This document shows, piece after piece, positions 16,281 through 23,918 of a stretch of 29,571 bases of DNA (positions within the stretch are counted from its first letter, which is position 1; every line of letters starts with the position of its first letter). The DNA comes from Sphingomonadaceae bacterium (GTDB taxonomy: Bacteria; Pseudomonadota; Alphaproteobacteria; Sphingomonadales; Sphingomonadaceae): NCBI GenBank assembly GCA_004282995.1, contig SHLU01000002.1:1-29571 (forward strand), in the 5' to 3' direction. The notes beneath the pieces are model-generated. The model saw only the letters and a program-made list of their open reading frames with translations. It was not told the DNA's origin and searched no databases. The translations under genes and the position numbers were made by a program.

Positions 16281-17276
16281 TCACAAGTTTGCAATCGCGC
16301 GACCGAGCGTACGGGCTGCGTCCTGGTCGCTGTCCCACGAGGCGACGAAGCGCGCAGCATCGGCGCCCCAGTCGTAGAACTCGTACCCCTGCTGGCGCAG
16401 CGTCTCGCGCTCGGCTGGCGTCAGCCTCATGAACACTTCGTTGGCTTCAACCGGGTGCATCAGCCGGTCGCTGGCCGCGCCAACGATGGCCTGCGCCGCA
16501 GCATTGGCGGCGCGGGCGTTTTCGAGCCACAGATCACCTTCAAGCATGGCCAGCAATTGCGCAGCCAGGAAGCGCCCCTTGCTTTGCAAGTGCCCGGCCC
16601 GTTTGCGACGATAGCGGACGACATCGGCCAGTTCAGGCGCAAAGAAAACGATCGCCTCGGCGTTCATTGCGCCGTTCTTGACGCAGCCGAAACTGAGTGC
16701 CTGCGCCGGGCCAACCGCGTTGGCAGGAGTGCAACATAGGAACGCCACCGCGTTTGCGAAGCGTGCGCCATCGACATGCAGGCCGAGGCTTCTCTCGTTC
16801 GCCAGCGCAGCGATCGCGGTGATTTCGTCCGGGCGATAGGCTCGGCCGTATTCGCTCGCCTGGGTGATGGAGATTGCATGCGGCTGGACCTGATGGACAT
16901 CGTCGCGGATCGGATCGATCACCGCCCTGATCGCGGCCGGGTCCAGCTTGGCACCTTCCCCCTCGGCCAGCATCAATTTGGCACCGTGAAGATAGAACCC
17001 CGGCGCGCCGGCCTCGTCCATTTCGATATGTGCTTCGCGGTGGCACACCACGCCGCCATGTGGGGGGACCATGCCGGCAAGCGCGAGGCAATTGGCGGCA
17101 GTTCCGGTAGCCACCCACAGCACCGCGACCTCGCGCCCGAACAGCGCGCCGAACGCTTCGTCCAGTTGCTGCGACAGGGCATCGCCATCATAAGGAGTGT
17201 CGCCAATATCGGCGGCGCGCATCGCATCCCAGACCCTGGGGTGCACACTAGCGGCATTGTCGGACAGAAAGCGCAT
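16281..17276 (-). CDS. ltaE: Low-specificity threonine-aldolase-like PLP enzyme
   Basis: A 331-aa fold-type I PLP enzyme of the beta-eliminating lyase/threonine aldolase family, which cleaves L-threonine or allo-threonine to glycine and acetaldehyde. Visible signatures are the N-terminal SDNAASVHP, ATGTAANCLAL (56-66), HREAHIEMDEAG (79-90), the PLP-contacting HVDGARFANA (from 167) and the Schiff-base lysine in SFGCVKNGAMNAEAIV (Lys200). A related beta-hydroxy-amino-acid lyase is possible. It is divergent from the GNAT gene across 49 bases containing a small inverted repeat (AACGC-N5-GCGTT, 17288-17302). Confidence 0.88.
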   Translation of the reverse strand: MRFLSDNAASVHPRVWDAMRAADIGDTPYDGDALSQQLDEAFGALFGREVAVLWVATGTAANCLALAGMVPPHGGVVCHREAHIEMDEAGAPGFYLHGAKLMLAEGEGAKLDPAAIRAVIDPIRDDVHQVQPHAISITQASEYGRAYRPDEITAIAALANERSLGLHVDGARFANAVAFLCCTPANAVGPAQALSFGCVKNGAMNAEAIVFFAPELADVVRYRRKRAGHLQSKGRFLAAQLLAMLEGDLWLENARAANAAAQAIVGAASDRLMHPVEANEVFMRLTPAERETLRQQGYEFYDWGADAARFVASWDSDQDAARTLGRAIANL

Positions 17277-17325
17277 GGAACGCCCCTAACGCTCCCGGCG
17301 TTGGTTGCAAGAAGGAGCTTGAGGA

Positions 17326-17637
17326 ATGAGCGTTAGCAAGCAGGAAGTTTCGATTACCCATCACGTTCAGGGCCAGGGCGGTGTCTACATCGCTCATATC
17401 GAGGGCAGCGATTACCAGGGCAAGCTCGAATGGGAGCCCCGCGGCGGTGCCGACGACGTGCGGGTGGCGACCCATACCATCGTGCCCGAACCGATTGCCG
17501 GTCGCGGCATCGCTGCCCTTCTGGTCGAACGATTTGTAGAAGATGCCAGTGAAAAGGGGTTCAAGATCGTACCCCGCTGTTCCTATGTGGCGAAGAAGTT
17601 TGACGAGAACCCGGACTGGAGCGAATTCAAAGCCTAG
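17326..17637 (+). CDS. Small GNAT-like N-acetyltransferase (YjdJ type)
   Basis: A 103-aa single-domain protein of the short Gcn5-related acetyltransferase family. The acetyl-CoA-binding segment is visible as IAGRGIAALLVERFVEDASEKGFKI at ~58-82, followed by VPRCSYVAKKFDENPDW, characteristic of YjdJ-type proteins. The substrate is unknown. GGAG lies 9 bases before the ATG. Its TAG stop interlocks with that of the convergent PH-domain gene in a CTAG (17634-17637). Confidence 0.85.
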   Translation: MSVSKQEVSITHHVQGQGGVYIAHIEGSDYQGKLEWEPRGGADDVRVATHTIVPEPIAGRGIAALLVERFVEDASEKGFKIVPRCSYVAKKFDENPDWSEFKA

Positions 17638-19235
17638 CGATTGAGCCGCGAGAAATCGGTCCGGGCAATGCTGGCCAGCACTGCCCGGCGCAATGCGCGG
17701 GCCCGCCGCAGCGATACACCCTCGATCCTATAGGTGCCCCCCGCCAGCCCCAGATGCAGATCCGCATATCCCAGCATCCGGGCGAGCGGACCTTGCCGGA
17801 TTTCGGCCGATTGCAATTTCATCCGATTGGCGACCAGCGTCGAAGGGGCGAACCAGCCCTCGCGGCGATAGATCTGGTCCGCATCAAGCGCATTGCGGGA
17901 AAAGCGCCAGAGATAGAATTGTCGGACCACGAGAAACGCACCCAACGCCAACGGAAGGAAGACGAGGTAGCTACGCCCTCCGAACGCATCGCTGTCGCTG
18001 GAAGTCAGCACCAATAGCGCTATCGCCACCAGCGCCAATGCGATGCCGTCTCCGACCATGCTGATCGTGCGGTGATTTACACTGCGCCGGCGCCAATCCA
18101 GCGCCTCCGATGCGGGGATAAATCCGGCGGCACGAATGATCGGCGCGAATTCCTCCTCTTGCGCAAAGGGAGCCACGACATGGCTGGCCGATCCTGAATC
18201 CTGTGCGAGGCTGACAAAGCTGAGTCTGTGCCAACCGAAGCGGCGGCGGACCAGTCCGGTCGCGGTCTTTACTGCCTGGACACGGTGGGCAGGCATGACA
18301 ACATCGGTCCGCGTCAGCAATCCGCGCCGGCGGCGGAACCCCTTGGCGGTCTTTTCGAGGCGGAATTCCCAATCGCGCAGGATCGTCCGGATGAGGCCGG
18401 TAGCAAGGCCAATCAGCGCCAACACCACCAACCCAGCAATCGCGCTGAAGACCTGAGCCGCCATGCCCAGAGCTGCGAACCAGCCACTCGGACCACTCAA
18501 CCAGCCGCTCCACAGGTCCGGGTCCCATACCTCGATGCCGATAACGGTGTCGGCATACTGGGCGAGACCGCCGAGGACCGCGAAAATCGCCAACGAAAAT
18601 TCGAACAGACCGAAGGTGACGAGTCGCCGCGGGCCCATGGTGAAGAGTGTTTCCGACTGCGCTGTAGCCGGTTCAGCCCGCGCGCGCTCTCCTTCGACAA
18701 TGTCGCCGGGCAAGATCGCCGCGTCCGAATGGTCATCGCGCCGTTCGCGGACCAGCTCGCGCAGCGCCTCACCGCGTTCTTCGGAAAGATAGGTCAACGA
18801 CAATTCGTCCTTGCCGCCAGCGCCGGTTTCGAACTTGACCGCAACTAACCCGAGCAGGCGCGGCAGCAATTTTTGCTCCAGGCTGACGTCCTGGATCCGC
18901 TCATAAGGGACCGAGCGCGCCGTTCGCGAAAGGATCCCGCTATCGACCCGGATGTCGCTTGTGCCGACGGTGTAGGTAAACCGGCGCCAGCCGAGCCATG
19001 CGTTGAGCAGGATCAGCGACAGCGCCATGAATGCCAGCAGGGCGACATAGATCATTTCTGACGGCAAGCCGTCGTCGAACACGCCATAACTGACGAAACC
19101 GAGCGGGATGAGCAATTGTGGGACCACCGCCGCCGCCTTGACCAGGAAGGTGAGCGGGTCGGTGCGCTGCGGTGCTCCTTCGGCCGCTGCGCCCACATCA
19201 TGATGCCGGTCCGCGATCACCGCCGTACCGGTCAT
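17634..19235 (-). CDS. Multi-bPH2-domain membrane protein (YdbT-like)
   Basis: A 533-aa membrane protein with three bacterial pleckstrin-homology (bPH2, formerly DUF304) units, each after hydrophobic helices. The units are near residues 75-150 (YTVGTSDIRVDSGILSR, VPYERIQDVSLEQ), 290-350 (FRRRRGLLTRTDVVMPAHRV) and 455-525 (YRREGWFAPSTLVANRMKLQ, GTYRIEGVSLRRA). The layout matches Bacillus YdbT. Family role is not well defined. Its start overlaps the stop of the upstream single-PH gene as ATGA, the usual ydbS-ydbT pairing, so the two probably act together. Confidence 0.87.
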   Translation of the reverse strand: MTGTAVIADRHHDVGAAAEGAPQRTDPLTFLVKAAAVVPQLLIPLGFVSYGVFDDGLPSEMIYVALLAFMALSLILLNAWLGWRRFTYTVGTSDIRVDSGILSRTARSVPYERIQDVSLEQKLLPRLLGLVAVKFETGAGGKDELSLTYLSEERGEALRELVRERRDDHSDAAILPGDIVEGERARAEPATAQSETLFTMGPRRLVTFGLFEFSLAIFAVLGGLAQYADTVIGIEVWDPDLWSGWLSGPSGWFAALGMAAQVFSAIAGLVVLALIGLATGLIRTILRDWEFRLEKTAKGFRRRRGLLTRTDVVMPAHRVQAVKTATGLVRRRFGWHRLSFVSLAQDSGSASHVVAPFAQEEEFAPIIRAAGFIPASEALDWRRRSVNHRTISMVGDGIALALVAIALLVLTSSDSDAFGGRSYLVFLPLALGAFLVVRQFYLWRFSRNALDADQIYRREGWFAPSTLVANRMKLQSAEIRQGPLARMLGYADLHLGLAGGTYRIEGVSLRRARALRRAVLASIARTDFSRLNR

Positions 19236-19798
19236 AATGTCTCGCGCTTGATATGGGCGCGAATTTCCTCGCGAATGGCCAGCGCCCGATCATGCGCAAG
19301 TCCCGGCAGCTTGACCGATGCATTGTGCGTGCCCGCGGTGTGCAGGGTGATCGTAGCAAGGCCGAAATAACGTTCGAGCGGACCGCGATCGACATCGATG
19401 TGCTGCACCCGGCCAAACGGAACAACCGTGTCCGATCGGAACCATATACCGCGCACCGCGCGCAACCGGTTGTCATCCATCGAATAGCCGCGCGCACTGA
19501 AGCGGCGGTGCGGCATCCGCCAGACCAGCAGGATTGCCAGCAATATTACGGGCAAAACGATTACGCCGGGGGGTATGGGCAGAATGACATTGGCAATAAA
19601 GGCTGCAATGCAAACCACCAGCGCGGCAATCCCGGCTTCCAGCCGCATGTGCTTGCGATGATTGGGATGGAGCCGCGTGAGAGTGCCGTCCTCGTCCGCG
19701 AATGTTTCGGGCATGTCGCCCACCCCCTGCGCGTTCGGAGTTGCAGCAGGCTCGCCATCGGGCGCATCCATTGGCGCTGTTCGGTCCCCGTCATCCAT
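19232..19798 (-). CDS. Single-bPH2-domain membrane protein (YdbS-like)
   Basis: A 188-aa protein with an acidic N-terminal stretch, a two-helix hydrophobic segment (~56-93) and one bPH2 domain (~100-185, with FSARGYSMDDNRLRAVRGIW and VVPFGRVQHIDVDRGPLERYFG). This is the YdbS architecture and it is coupled to the YdbT-like gene. The frame remains open to 20209, but that extension would run through tRNA-Thr; the ATG at 19798 has AGGT about 12 bases upstream and is the most sensible start. Confidence 0.85.
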   Translation of the reverse strand: MDDGDRTAPMDAPDGEPAATPNAQGVGDMPETFADEDGTLTRLHPNHRKHMRLEAGIAALVVCIAAFIANVILPIPPGVIVLPVILLAILLVWRMPHRRFSARGYSMDDNRLRAVRGIWFRSDTVVPFGRVQHIDVDRGPLERYFGLATITLHTAGTHNASVKLPGLAHDRALAIREEIRAHIKRETL

Positions 19799-19842
19799 GG
19801 TGTATGAATGACCTAAGACAGTAGCGATTACAAGCCGGGAGG

Positions 19843-19917
19843 TGGTGCTGCTGGAGAGAATTGAACTCTCGGCCTCACCCTTACCAAGGGTGCGCTCTAC
19901 CACTGAGCTACAGCAGC
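19843..19917 (-). tRNA. tRNA-Thr (anticodon GGT)
   Basis: On the minus strand, the acceptor stem GCTGCTG pairs with CAGCAGC, the D arm contains AGCTCAGTGGTAGAGC, and the anticodon stem CACCC/GGGTG encloses the loop TTGGTAA, giving anticodon GGT (threonine ACC and ACT codons). The T arm is GAGAGTTCAATTCTC and the 3' CCA is encoded. A good promoter sits just upstream. Confidence 0.97.
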
Positions 19918-19936
19918 GTTCCGTAACGAGGCGCGG

Positions 19937-19965
19937 CCTATTGTCGCGCGGGGCGGTATTGTCAA
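19937..19965 (-). promoter_or_regulatory. Promoter of tRNA-Thr
   Basis: On the minus strand, a consensus -35 TTGACA (19965-19960) is followed after 17 bases by AATAGG (19942-19937), 19 bases before the mature tRNA. The geometry suits a short 5' leader removed by RNase P. The -10 matches at three of six positions. Confidence 0.6.
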
Positions 19966-20019
19966 GCCAAGCTTGCGGCGCAATTGCCTTTGCCGGCCAT
20001 TCTCGGCATTGGATTGCGC

Positions 20020-20178
20020 ATGAATCACGACAACGGCAAGAATGTGTCACGCGAAGACCGACTGGCAGCAAAACTGCGCGAGAATCTGCGCCGCCGCAAG
20101 GTGCAGGCACGTGAATTGGACGGCAATGCGGGCGAATCGGGCGAAAGCGGGGTTTCCAAGCCCGATGGGCGCGGCTAA
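20020..20178 (+). CDS. Small basic conserved hypothetical protein (52 aa)
   Basis: A 52-aa protein with a highly basic, probably helical core, REDRLAAKLRENLRRRKVQA (residues 11-30), and a Gly/Ser/Glu-rich tail. Proteins with a RLAAKLRENLRRRK-type core are, as I recall, conserved in Sphingomonadales, but no function is known to me. The clustered Arg and Lys could suit RNA or ribosome binding, which is speculation. The ATG at 20020 begins just before the core; a start at 19984 would add 12 hydrophobic residues and has no better ribosome site. gpmA begins 33 bases after the stop. Confidence 0.65.
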   Translation: MNHDNGKNVSREDRLAAKLRENLRRRKVQARELDGNAGESGESGVSKPDGRG

Positions 20179-20180
20179 CG

Positions 20181-20203
20181 CCGTGTGCCCTGCAAGGACA
20201 CGG
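20181..20203 (+). promoter_or_regulatory. Small hairpin overlapping the gpmA ribosome site
   Basis: CCGTGT (20181-20186) and ACACGG (20198-20203) form a 6-bp stem with an 11-base loop. The 3' arm includes the first bases of the gpmA SD GGGAG (20202-20206), so folding could partly mask it. With six base pairs it is only modestly stable; a regulatory role is inferred. Confidence 0.3.
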
Positions 20204-20211
20204 GAGCAAAC

Positions 20212-20904
20212 ATGCCCAAACTGATCCTCGTTCGCCACGGCCAGAGCCAGTGGAATCTCGAAAACCGTTTCACCGGTTGGTGGGATGTCGATTTGACCGA
20301 CAAGGGCGTGGCCGAGGCCAAGGCCGCGGGCCAATTGCTCAAGGACAAGGGTGTCCTGCCGACGATCGCTTTCACCAGTTTCCAGACCCGTGCCATCAAG
20401 ACGCTGCACCTCGCACTGGAAGAGGCCGGACGGCTGTGGATTCCGGAAATCAAGGACTGGCGCCTCAACGAGCGGCATTACGGTGGACTGACCGGACTCG
20501 ATAAGCAGGAAACGCGCGACAGGCACGGTGACGAGCAGGTCCATATCTGGCGCCGCAGCTTCGATGTACCGCCCCCCGACATGGAGCCGGGAAGCGAGTT
20601 CGATCCCGGCGCCGATCCACGATATGAAGGCATCGACGTTCCCTATAGCGAGAGCCTCAAGCTGACCATCGATCGCGTGTTGCCCTATTGGCAGAGCGAT
20701 ATCCTGCCGGTGCTCGAACGCGGCGAGACCGTGATTATCTCGGCCCATGGCAACAGCCTTCGGGCGCTTGTAAAACATCTCTCGAACATTTCGGACGACG
20801 ACATTACCGGCCTTGAAATCCCGACCGGCGAGCCGATCGTCTATGAATTTGACGACGCGATGCAGCCGGGCGAACGCTATTATCTCAAGGACGGTCCGCG
20901 ATGA
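20212..20904 (+). CDS. gpmA: 2,3-bisphosphoglycerate-dependent phosphoglycerate mutase
   Basis: A 230-aa glycolytic/gluconeogenic enzyme interconverting 3- and 2-phosphoglycerate. The phospho-histidine motif is VRHGQSQWN (His9), followed by the family blocks LNERHYGGLTGLDK, YSESLKLTIDRVLPYW and ISAHGNSLRALVKHL with the second catalytic His. The length fits the dPGM type. The start at 20212 follows GGGAGCAAAC; an ATG-less nine-residue extension to 20185 is unsupported. Its TGA overlaps the purE ATG (ATGA). Confidence 0.95.
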   Translation: MPKLILVRHGQSQWNLENRFTGWWDVDLTDKGVAEAKAAGQLLKDKGVLPTIAFTSFQTRAIKTLHLALEEAGRLWIPEIKDWRLNERHYGGLTGLDKQETRDRHGDEQVHIWRRSFDVPPPDMEPGSEFDPGADPRYEGIDVPYSESLKLTIDRVLPYWQSDILPVLERGETVIISAHGNSLRALVKHLSNISDDDITGLEIPTGEPIVYEFDDAMQPGERYYLKDGPR

Positions 20905-21386
20905 GTGCCGCTCCCAAGGTCGCAATCATCATGGGCAGTCAGTCGGACTGGCCGACCATGCGCTGCGCCGCCGAGGTGCTCGACGAACTGGACGTGGTGA
21001 ACGAAGCTCGCATCGTTTCAGCCCATCGCACCCCTGACCGGATGACGCTCTTCGCCAAGGCAGCCGAGGCGGATGGCTTCAAGGTCATCATCGCTGGCGC
21101 GGGTGGGGCGGCGCACCTGCCCGGAATGGTCGCCGCGATGACGCATTTGCCGGTGCTGGGGGTGCCGGTCCAGTCGAAGGCGCTGTCGGGCATGGATAGC
21201 TTGCTATCAATCGTGCAGATGCCGGCCGGCATACCGACCGGCACTCTCGCCATCGGCGAAGCGGGCGCGACCAATGCCGGTCTGCTCGCAGCTGCCATCC
21301 TCGCCACCAGCGATGATGCGCTGGCCGACCGGCTCAAGGCATGGCGGGCGGCGCGCAGTGATGCAGTTGCAGAAACGCCTGAATAA
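20901..21386 (+). CDS. purE: 5-(carboxyamino)imidazole ribonucleotide mutase PurE
   Basis: A 161-aa class I PurE that converts N5-CAIR to CAIR in de novo purine synthesis. Visible motifs are MGSQSDWPTM (11-20), the catalytic-His SAHRTPDRM, and GAGGAAHLPGMVAAMT, plus the C-terminal GATNAGLLAAAILA. The start overlaps gpmA as ATGA and is served by AAGGA. Adjacent purK supplies its substrate; the two are separated by one base. Confidence 0.96.
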   Translation: MSAAPKVAIIMGSQSDWPTMRCAAEVLDELDVVNEARIVSAHRTPDRMTLFAKAAEADGFKVIIAGAGGAAHLPGMVAAMTHLPVLGVPVQSKALSGMDSLLSIVQMPAGIPTGTLAIGEAGATNAGLLAAAILATSDDALADRLKAWRAARSDAVAETPE

Positions 21387-21387
21387 G

Positions 21388-22443
21388 ATGATCGAACCGG
21401 GCGGCACGATCGGCATTCTGGGGGGCGGCCAGCTTGGCCGGATGCTCGCCATGGCGGCGGCGCAGATCGGCTATCGCTGCATCTCCTATACTCCCGAAAA
21501 CGATCACGTGGTCGGCGACGTCTGCCAAGATGTCTTCGTCAACAACTGGGATGATGCCCAGGCGATGGCGGCATTTGCGAAGAAATGCGACGTCGTCACC
21601 TGGGAATTCGAGAACGTGCCGGTAGAACCATTACGTCCGCTGGAGGACCGCCTGGCACCGCATCCACGGGCGCTGGAAACAGCGCAGGACCGGCTCAACG
21701 AAAAGCGTTTCATCGAGCGTCTCGGCGGCCGTCCCGCCCCTTTCGTCACCGTCGATTCACGCGAAGACCTGCGCCAGGCGGTCGAGCGGCTTGGCACGCC
21801 CGGCATCCTCAAGACCCGCCGCGACGGATATGACGGCAAGGGCCAATGGCGGATCGACGTGGCGCGCGACGTCGAAGGTATCGCCGTGCCCGACACGGCC
21901 TGCGTCTACGAAGGCTTCGTCACTTTCGAGGCCGAATTCTCGGTCATCCTCGCCCGCGCCGCCTCGGGCGCGAGAGTGTTCTGGGACAGCCCGGCCAATG
22001 TCCACCGCGACGGCATCCTGTCGACTTCCAGCCTGCCTTCCGGCAAGACAATCGAAGCGCAGATTGAAGAAGCGCGTGCGCTGGCAGCACAAGTTTCCGA
22101 CGCGCTCGGCTATGTCGGCGTCCTGACGCTGGAATTCTTTGCCACGAAAGAAGGCCCGGTGTTCAACGAAATGGCCCCGCGTGTGCACAATTCGGGCCAC
22201 TGGACGATCGAGGGTGCGGCCACCAGCCAGTTCGAGAACCATATTCGCGCCATCTGCGGCCTGCCGCTGGGCGACACGCGGACAATCGCGCCCGGTGTCG
22301 AGATGACCAATATCGTCGGCAAGGATGCGCACACAGCTGCGAATTGGCTCGATCAGGCGGACACGCATTTGCATCTCTATGGCAAGGCCAAGGCCCGCAA
22401 GGGACGCAAGATGGGCCACGCGACCCGCCTGATCTGGGACTAG
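21388..22443 (+). CDS. purK: 5-(carboxyamino)imidazole ribonucleotide synthase PurK
   Basis: A 351-aa ATP-grasp enzyme that carboxylates AIR with bicarbonate and ATP to N5-CAIR, the PurE substrate. The N-terminal pre-ATP-grasp motif is GILGGGQLGRMLAMAA (from 9); ATP-grasp blocks include ILKTRRDGYDGKGQW and the metal site FNEMAPRVHNSGHWTIEGA. The ATG at 21388 lies one base after the purE stop and gives the usual length. The upstream in-frame ATG (21361) and TTG (21274) lie inside purE and are less likely. No strong SD is present, consistent with coupling. Confidence 0.95.
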   Translation: MIEPGGTIGILGGGQLGRMLAMAAAQIGYRCISYTPENDHVVGDVCQDVFVNNWDDAQAMAAFAKKCDVVTWEFENVPVEPLRPLEDRLAPHPRALETAQDRLNEKRFIERLGGRPAPFVTVDSREDLRQAVERLGTPGILKTRRDGYDGKGQWRIDVARDVEGIAVPDTACVYEGFVTFEAEFSVILARAASGARVFWDSPANVHRDGILSTSSLPSGKTIEAQIEEARALAAQVSDALGYVGVLTLEFFATKEGPVFNEMAPRVHNSGHWTIEGAATSQFENHIRAICGLPLGDTRTIAPGVEMTNIVGKDAHTAANWLDQADTHLHLYGKAKARKGRKMGHATRLIWD

Positions 22444-22447
22444 CGCT

Positions 22448-22936
22448 GTGGCAAAGGCGCTGGCCCCCTTCCTGATCTATGCCCGCGCCGCCAATGGCGC
22501 GATCGGCAAGGACGGTGTGATGCCGTGGCACCTGCCGGCCGACCTCAAGCGGTTCAAGACTTTGACCATGGGGCATGCCATGATCATGGGCCGCAAGACC
22601 TTCGAGAGCTTTCCCGCCCCGCTGCCCGGCCGCCGCCATATCGTGCTGACGCGCGATCAAGACTGGCAGGCCGAAGGCGCGGAAGTCGTCCACTCGCACG
22701 CCGCAGCGCTCGAAATGGCAGGGACCGACCCGATCGCCATTATCGGCGGCGCGGAGATCTATGCCCTGTTCGAGGACGAGGCGGCACGGATCGAGCTGAC
22801 GCAGATCCACGCCGAGTATGCCGGCGACACCTTCATGGATGCGCCGGGCGAAGACTGGGTCGAGGTTGCACGGCAGGACCTCGCGGCGAAGGAGCCGCTT
22901 CCCGCCTATTCCTTCATCACCTATGAACGCTGCTGA
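22448..22936 (+). CDS. folA: Dihydrofolate reductase
   Basis: A 162-aa enzyme that reduces dihydrofolate to tetrahydrofolate with NADPH. The substrate and catalytic region is AIGKDGVMPWHLPADLKRFK (18-37), with the acidic catalytic residue Asp32. The cofactor motif is MIMGRKTFESF, followed by AIIGGAEIYALF. The start must be GTG at 22448, since no ATG occurs before the essential N-terminal strand. It lies 4 bases after the purK stop. The stop overlaps the ribF start as TGATG. No thymidylate synthase gene is adjacent. Confidence 0.94.
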   Translation: MAKALAPFLIYARAANGAIGKDGVMPWHLPADLKRFKTLTMGHAMIMGRKTFESFPAPLPGRRHIVLTRDQDWQAEGAEVVHSHAAALEMAGTDPIAIIGGAEIYALFEDEAARIELTQIHAEYAGDTFMDAPGEDWVEVARQDLAAKEPLPAYSFITYERC

Positions 22937-23859
22937 TGCGCTGGCTCGATCATCGAAATCCCGTTCCCGAACCCTTGCGCGGGGCCGTCATCGCGCTGGG
23001 CAATTTCGACGGATTCCATCGCGGCCACCAGGCCGTGGCTGGCGAGGCGATCGAGTGGGCGCATAGCGAGGGTCGCCCCAGCATCATCGCCACTTTCGAT
23101 CCGCATCCGGTGCGTTTCTTCCGGCCCGACACTCCGCCGTTCCGGCTGACCACGCTCGAACAGCGGCAAGAACTCTATCTCGCCGCCGGGGCTACCGCGA
23201 TGCTGGTATTCCATTTCGACGGCGAACTGGCCGGTACCAGTGCCGAGGATTTCATCGCCCAGATACTGATCGACCGCTTCGGCGCGCATGGCGTGGTGAC
23301 GGGCGAGGATTTCACCTTCGGCAAGGGCGCGGCGGGCAATGTCGCGCTGCTCGAGGGGTTCGGCACTCAACAAGGCCTCGCCTGCCGTACCGTCGCCCCG
23401 GTGGGCGATGGCGACGTGATCTCCTCCAGCCGCATCCGCACCGCCTTGCGCGAAGGCGATCCGCAATTGGCAGCCCGGTTGCTTACCCGCCCCTTCGCCA
23501 TTCGCGGCGTGGTTGAACATGGCGACAAGCGCGGGCGCGAGATTGGCTATCCCACCGCCAATATCCATATCGAGAGCTACCTGCGCCCGCGCTATGGCAT
23601 CTATGCCGTGACCGGGCGCATCCTGGCGACTGGCGAGGAGTTGAAAGGCGCCGCCAATATCGGCATCCGCCCGCAATTCGAACCGCCCAAGGAATTGCTC
23701 GAGCCCTATTTCTTCGACTTTTCAGGCGATCTCTACGGCCAGGAAATCGAGGTCGCCTTTCACCATTTCCTGCGCGGCGAGGCGAAATTCGATTCGCTCG
23801 ACGCACTTGTCGAGCAGATGGAAAAGGACTGCGAGGAAGCGCGGCGATTGCTCGGATGA
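22936..23859 (+). CDS. ribF: Bifunctional riboflavin kinase / FAD synthetase RibF
   Basis: A 307-aa enzyme making FMN and then FAD from riboflavin. The N-terminal nucleotidyltransferase half has GNFDGFHRGHQAV (22-34), FDPHPVRFF and GEDFTFGKGA. The C-terminal flavokinase half has RGREIGYPTANI, YGIYAVTG and NIGIRPQF. Residues FLRGEAKFDSLDALVEQM are the typical C-terminus. It is coupled to folA by a one-base overlap and precedes ileS-lspA, the same order as E. coli ribF-ileS-lspA. Confidence 0.96.
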   Translation: MRWLDHRNPVPEPLRGAVIALGNFDGFHRGHQAVAGEAIEWAHSEGRPSIIATFDPHPVRFFRPDTPPFRLTTLEQRQELYLAAGATAMLVFHFDGELAGTSAEDFIAQILIDRFGAHGVVTGEDFTFGKGAAGNVALLEGFGTQQGLACRTVAPVGDGDVISSSRIRTALREGDPQLAARLLTRPFAIRGVVEHGDKRGREIGYPTANIHIESYLRPRYGIYAVTGRILATGEELKGAANIGIRPQFEPPKELLEPYFFDFSGDLYGQEIEVAFHHFLRGEAKFDSLDALVEQMEKDCEEARRLLG

Positions 23860-23918
23860 TGCGCGCAGCCGTCAACAGGCTTTATCGCGCCGCACAATTC
23901 CCCTAACGGCCAGCCACT

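Noticed and set aside
17288..17302. AACGC-N5-GCGTT inverted repeat between ltaE and the GNAT gene
   Set aside because: With 5-bp arms in GC-rich DNA it is close to chance expectation. It is recorded in the ltaE entry but not claimed as an operator.
19799..20209. Long N-terminal extension of the YdbS-like protein
   Set aside because: It would run through tRNA-Thr; the sequence there is not protein-like.
20047..20925. 292-aa open frame antisense to gpmA and the small basic protein
   Set aside because: gpmA on the plus strand is unambiguous; the antisense frame has no family signature.
23860..23918. Possible T-box or attenuator leader before ileS
   Set aside because: The 59-base gap is too short for a T-box and has no specifier stem or terminator; T-boxes are not expected in this lineage.
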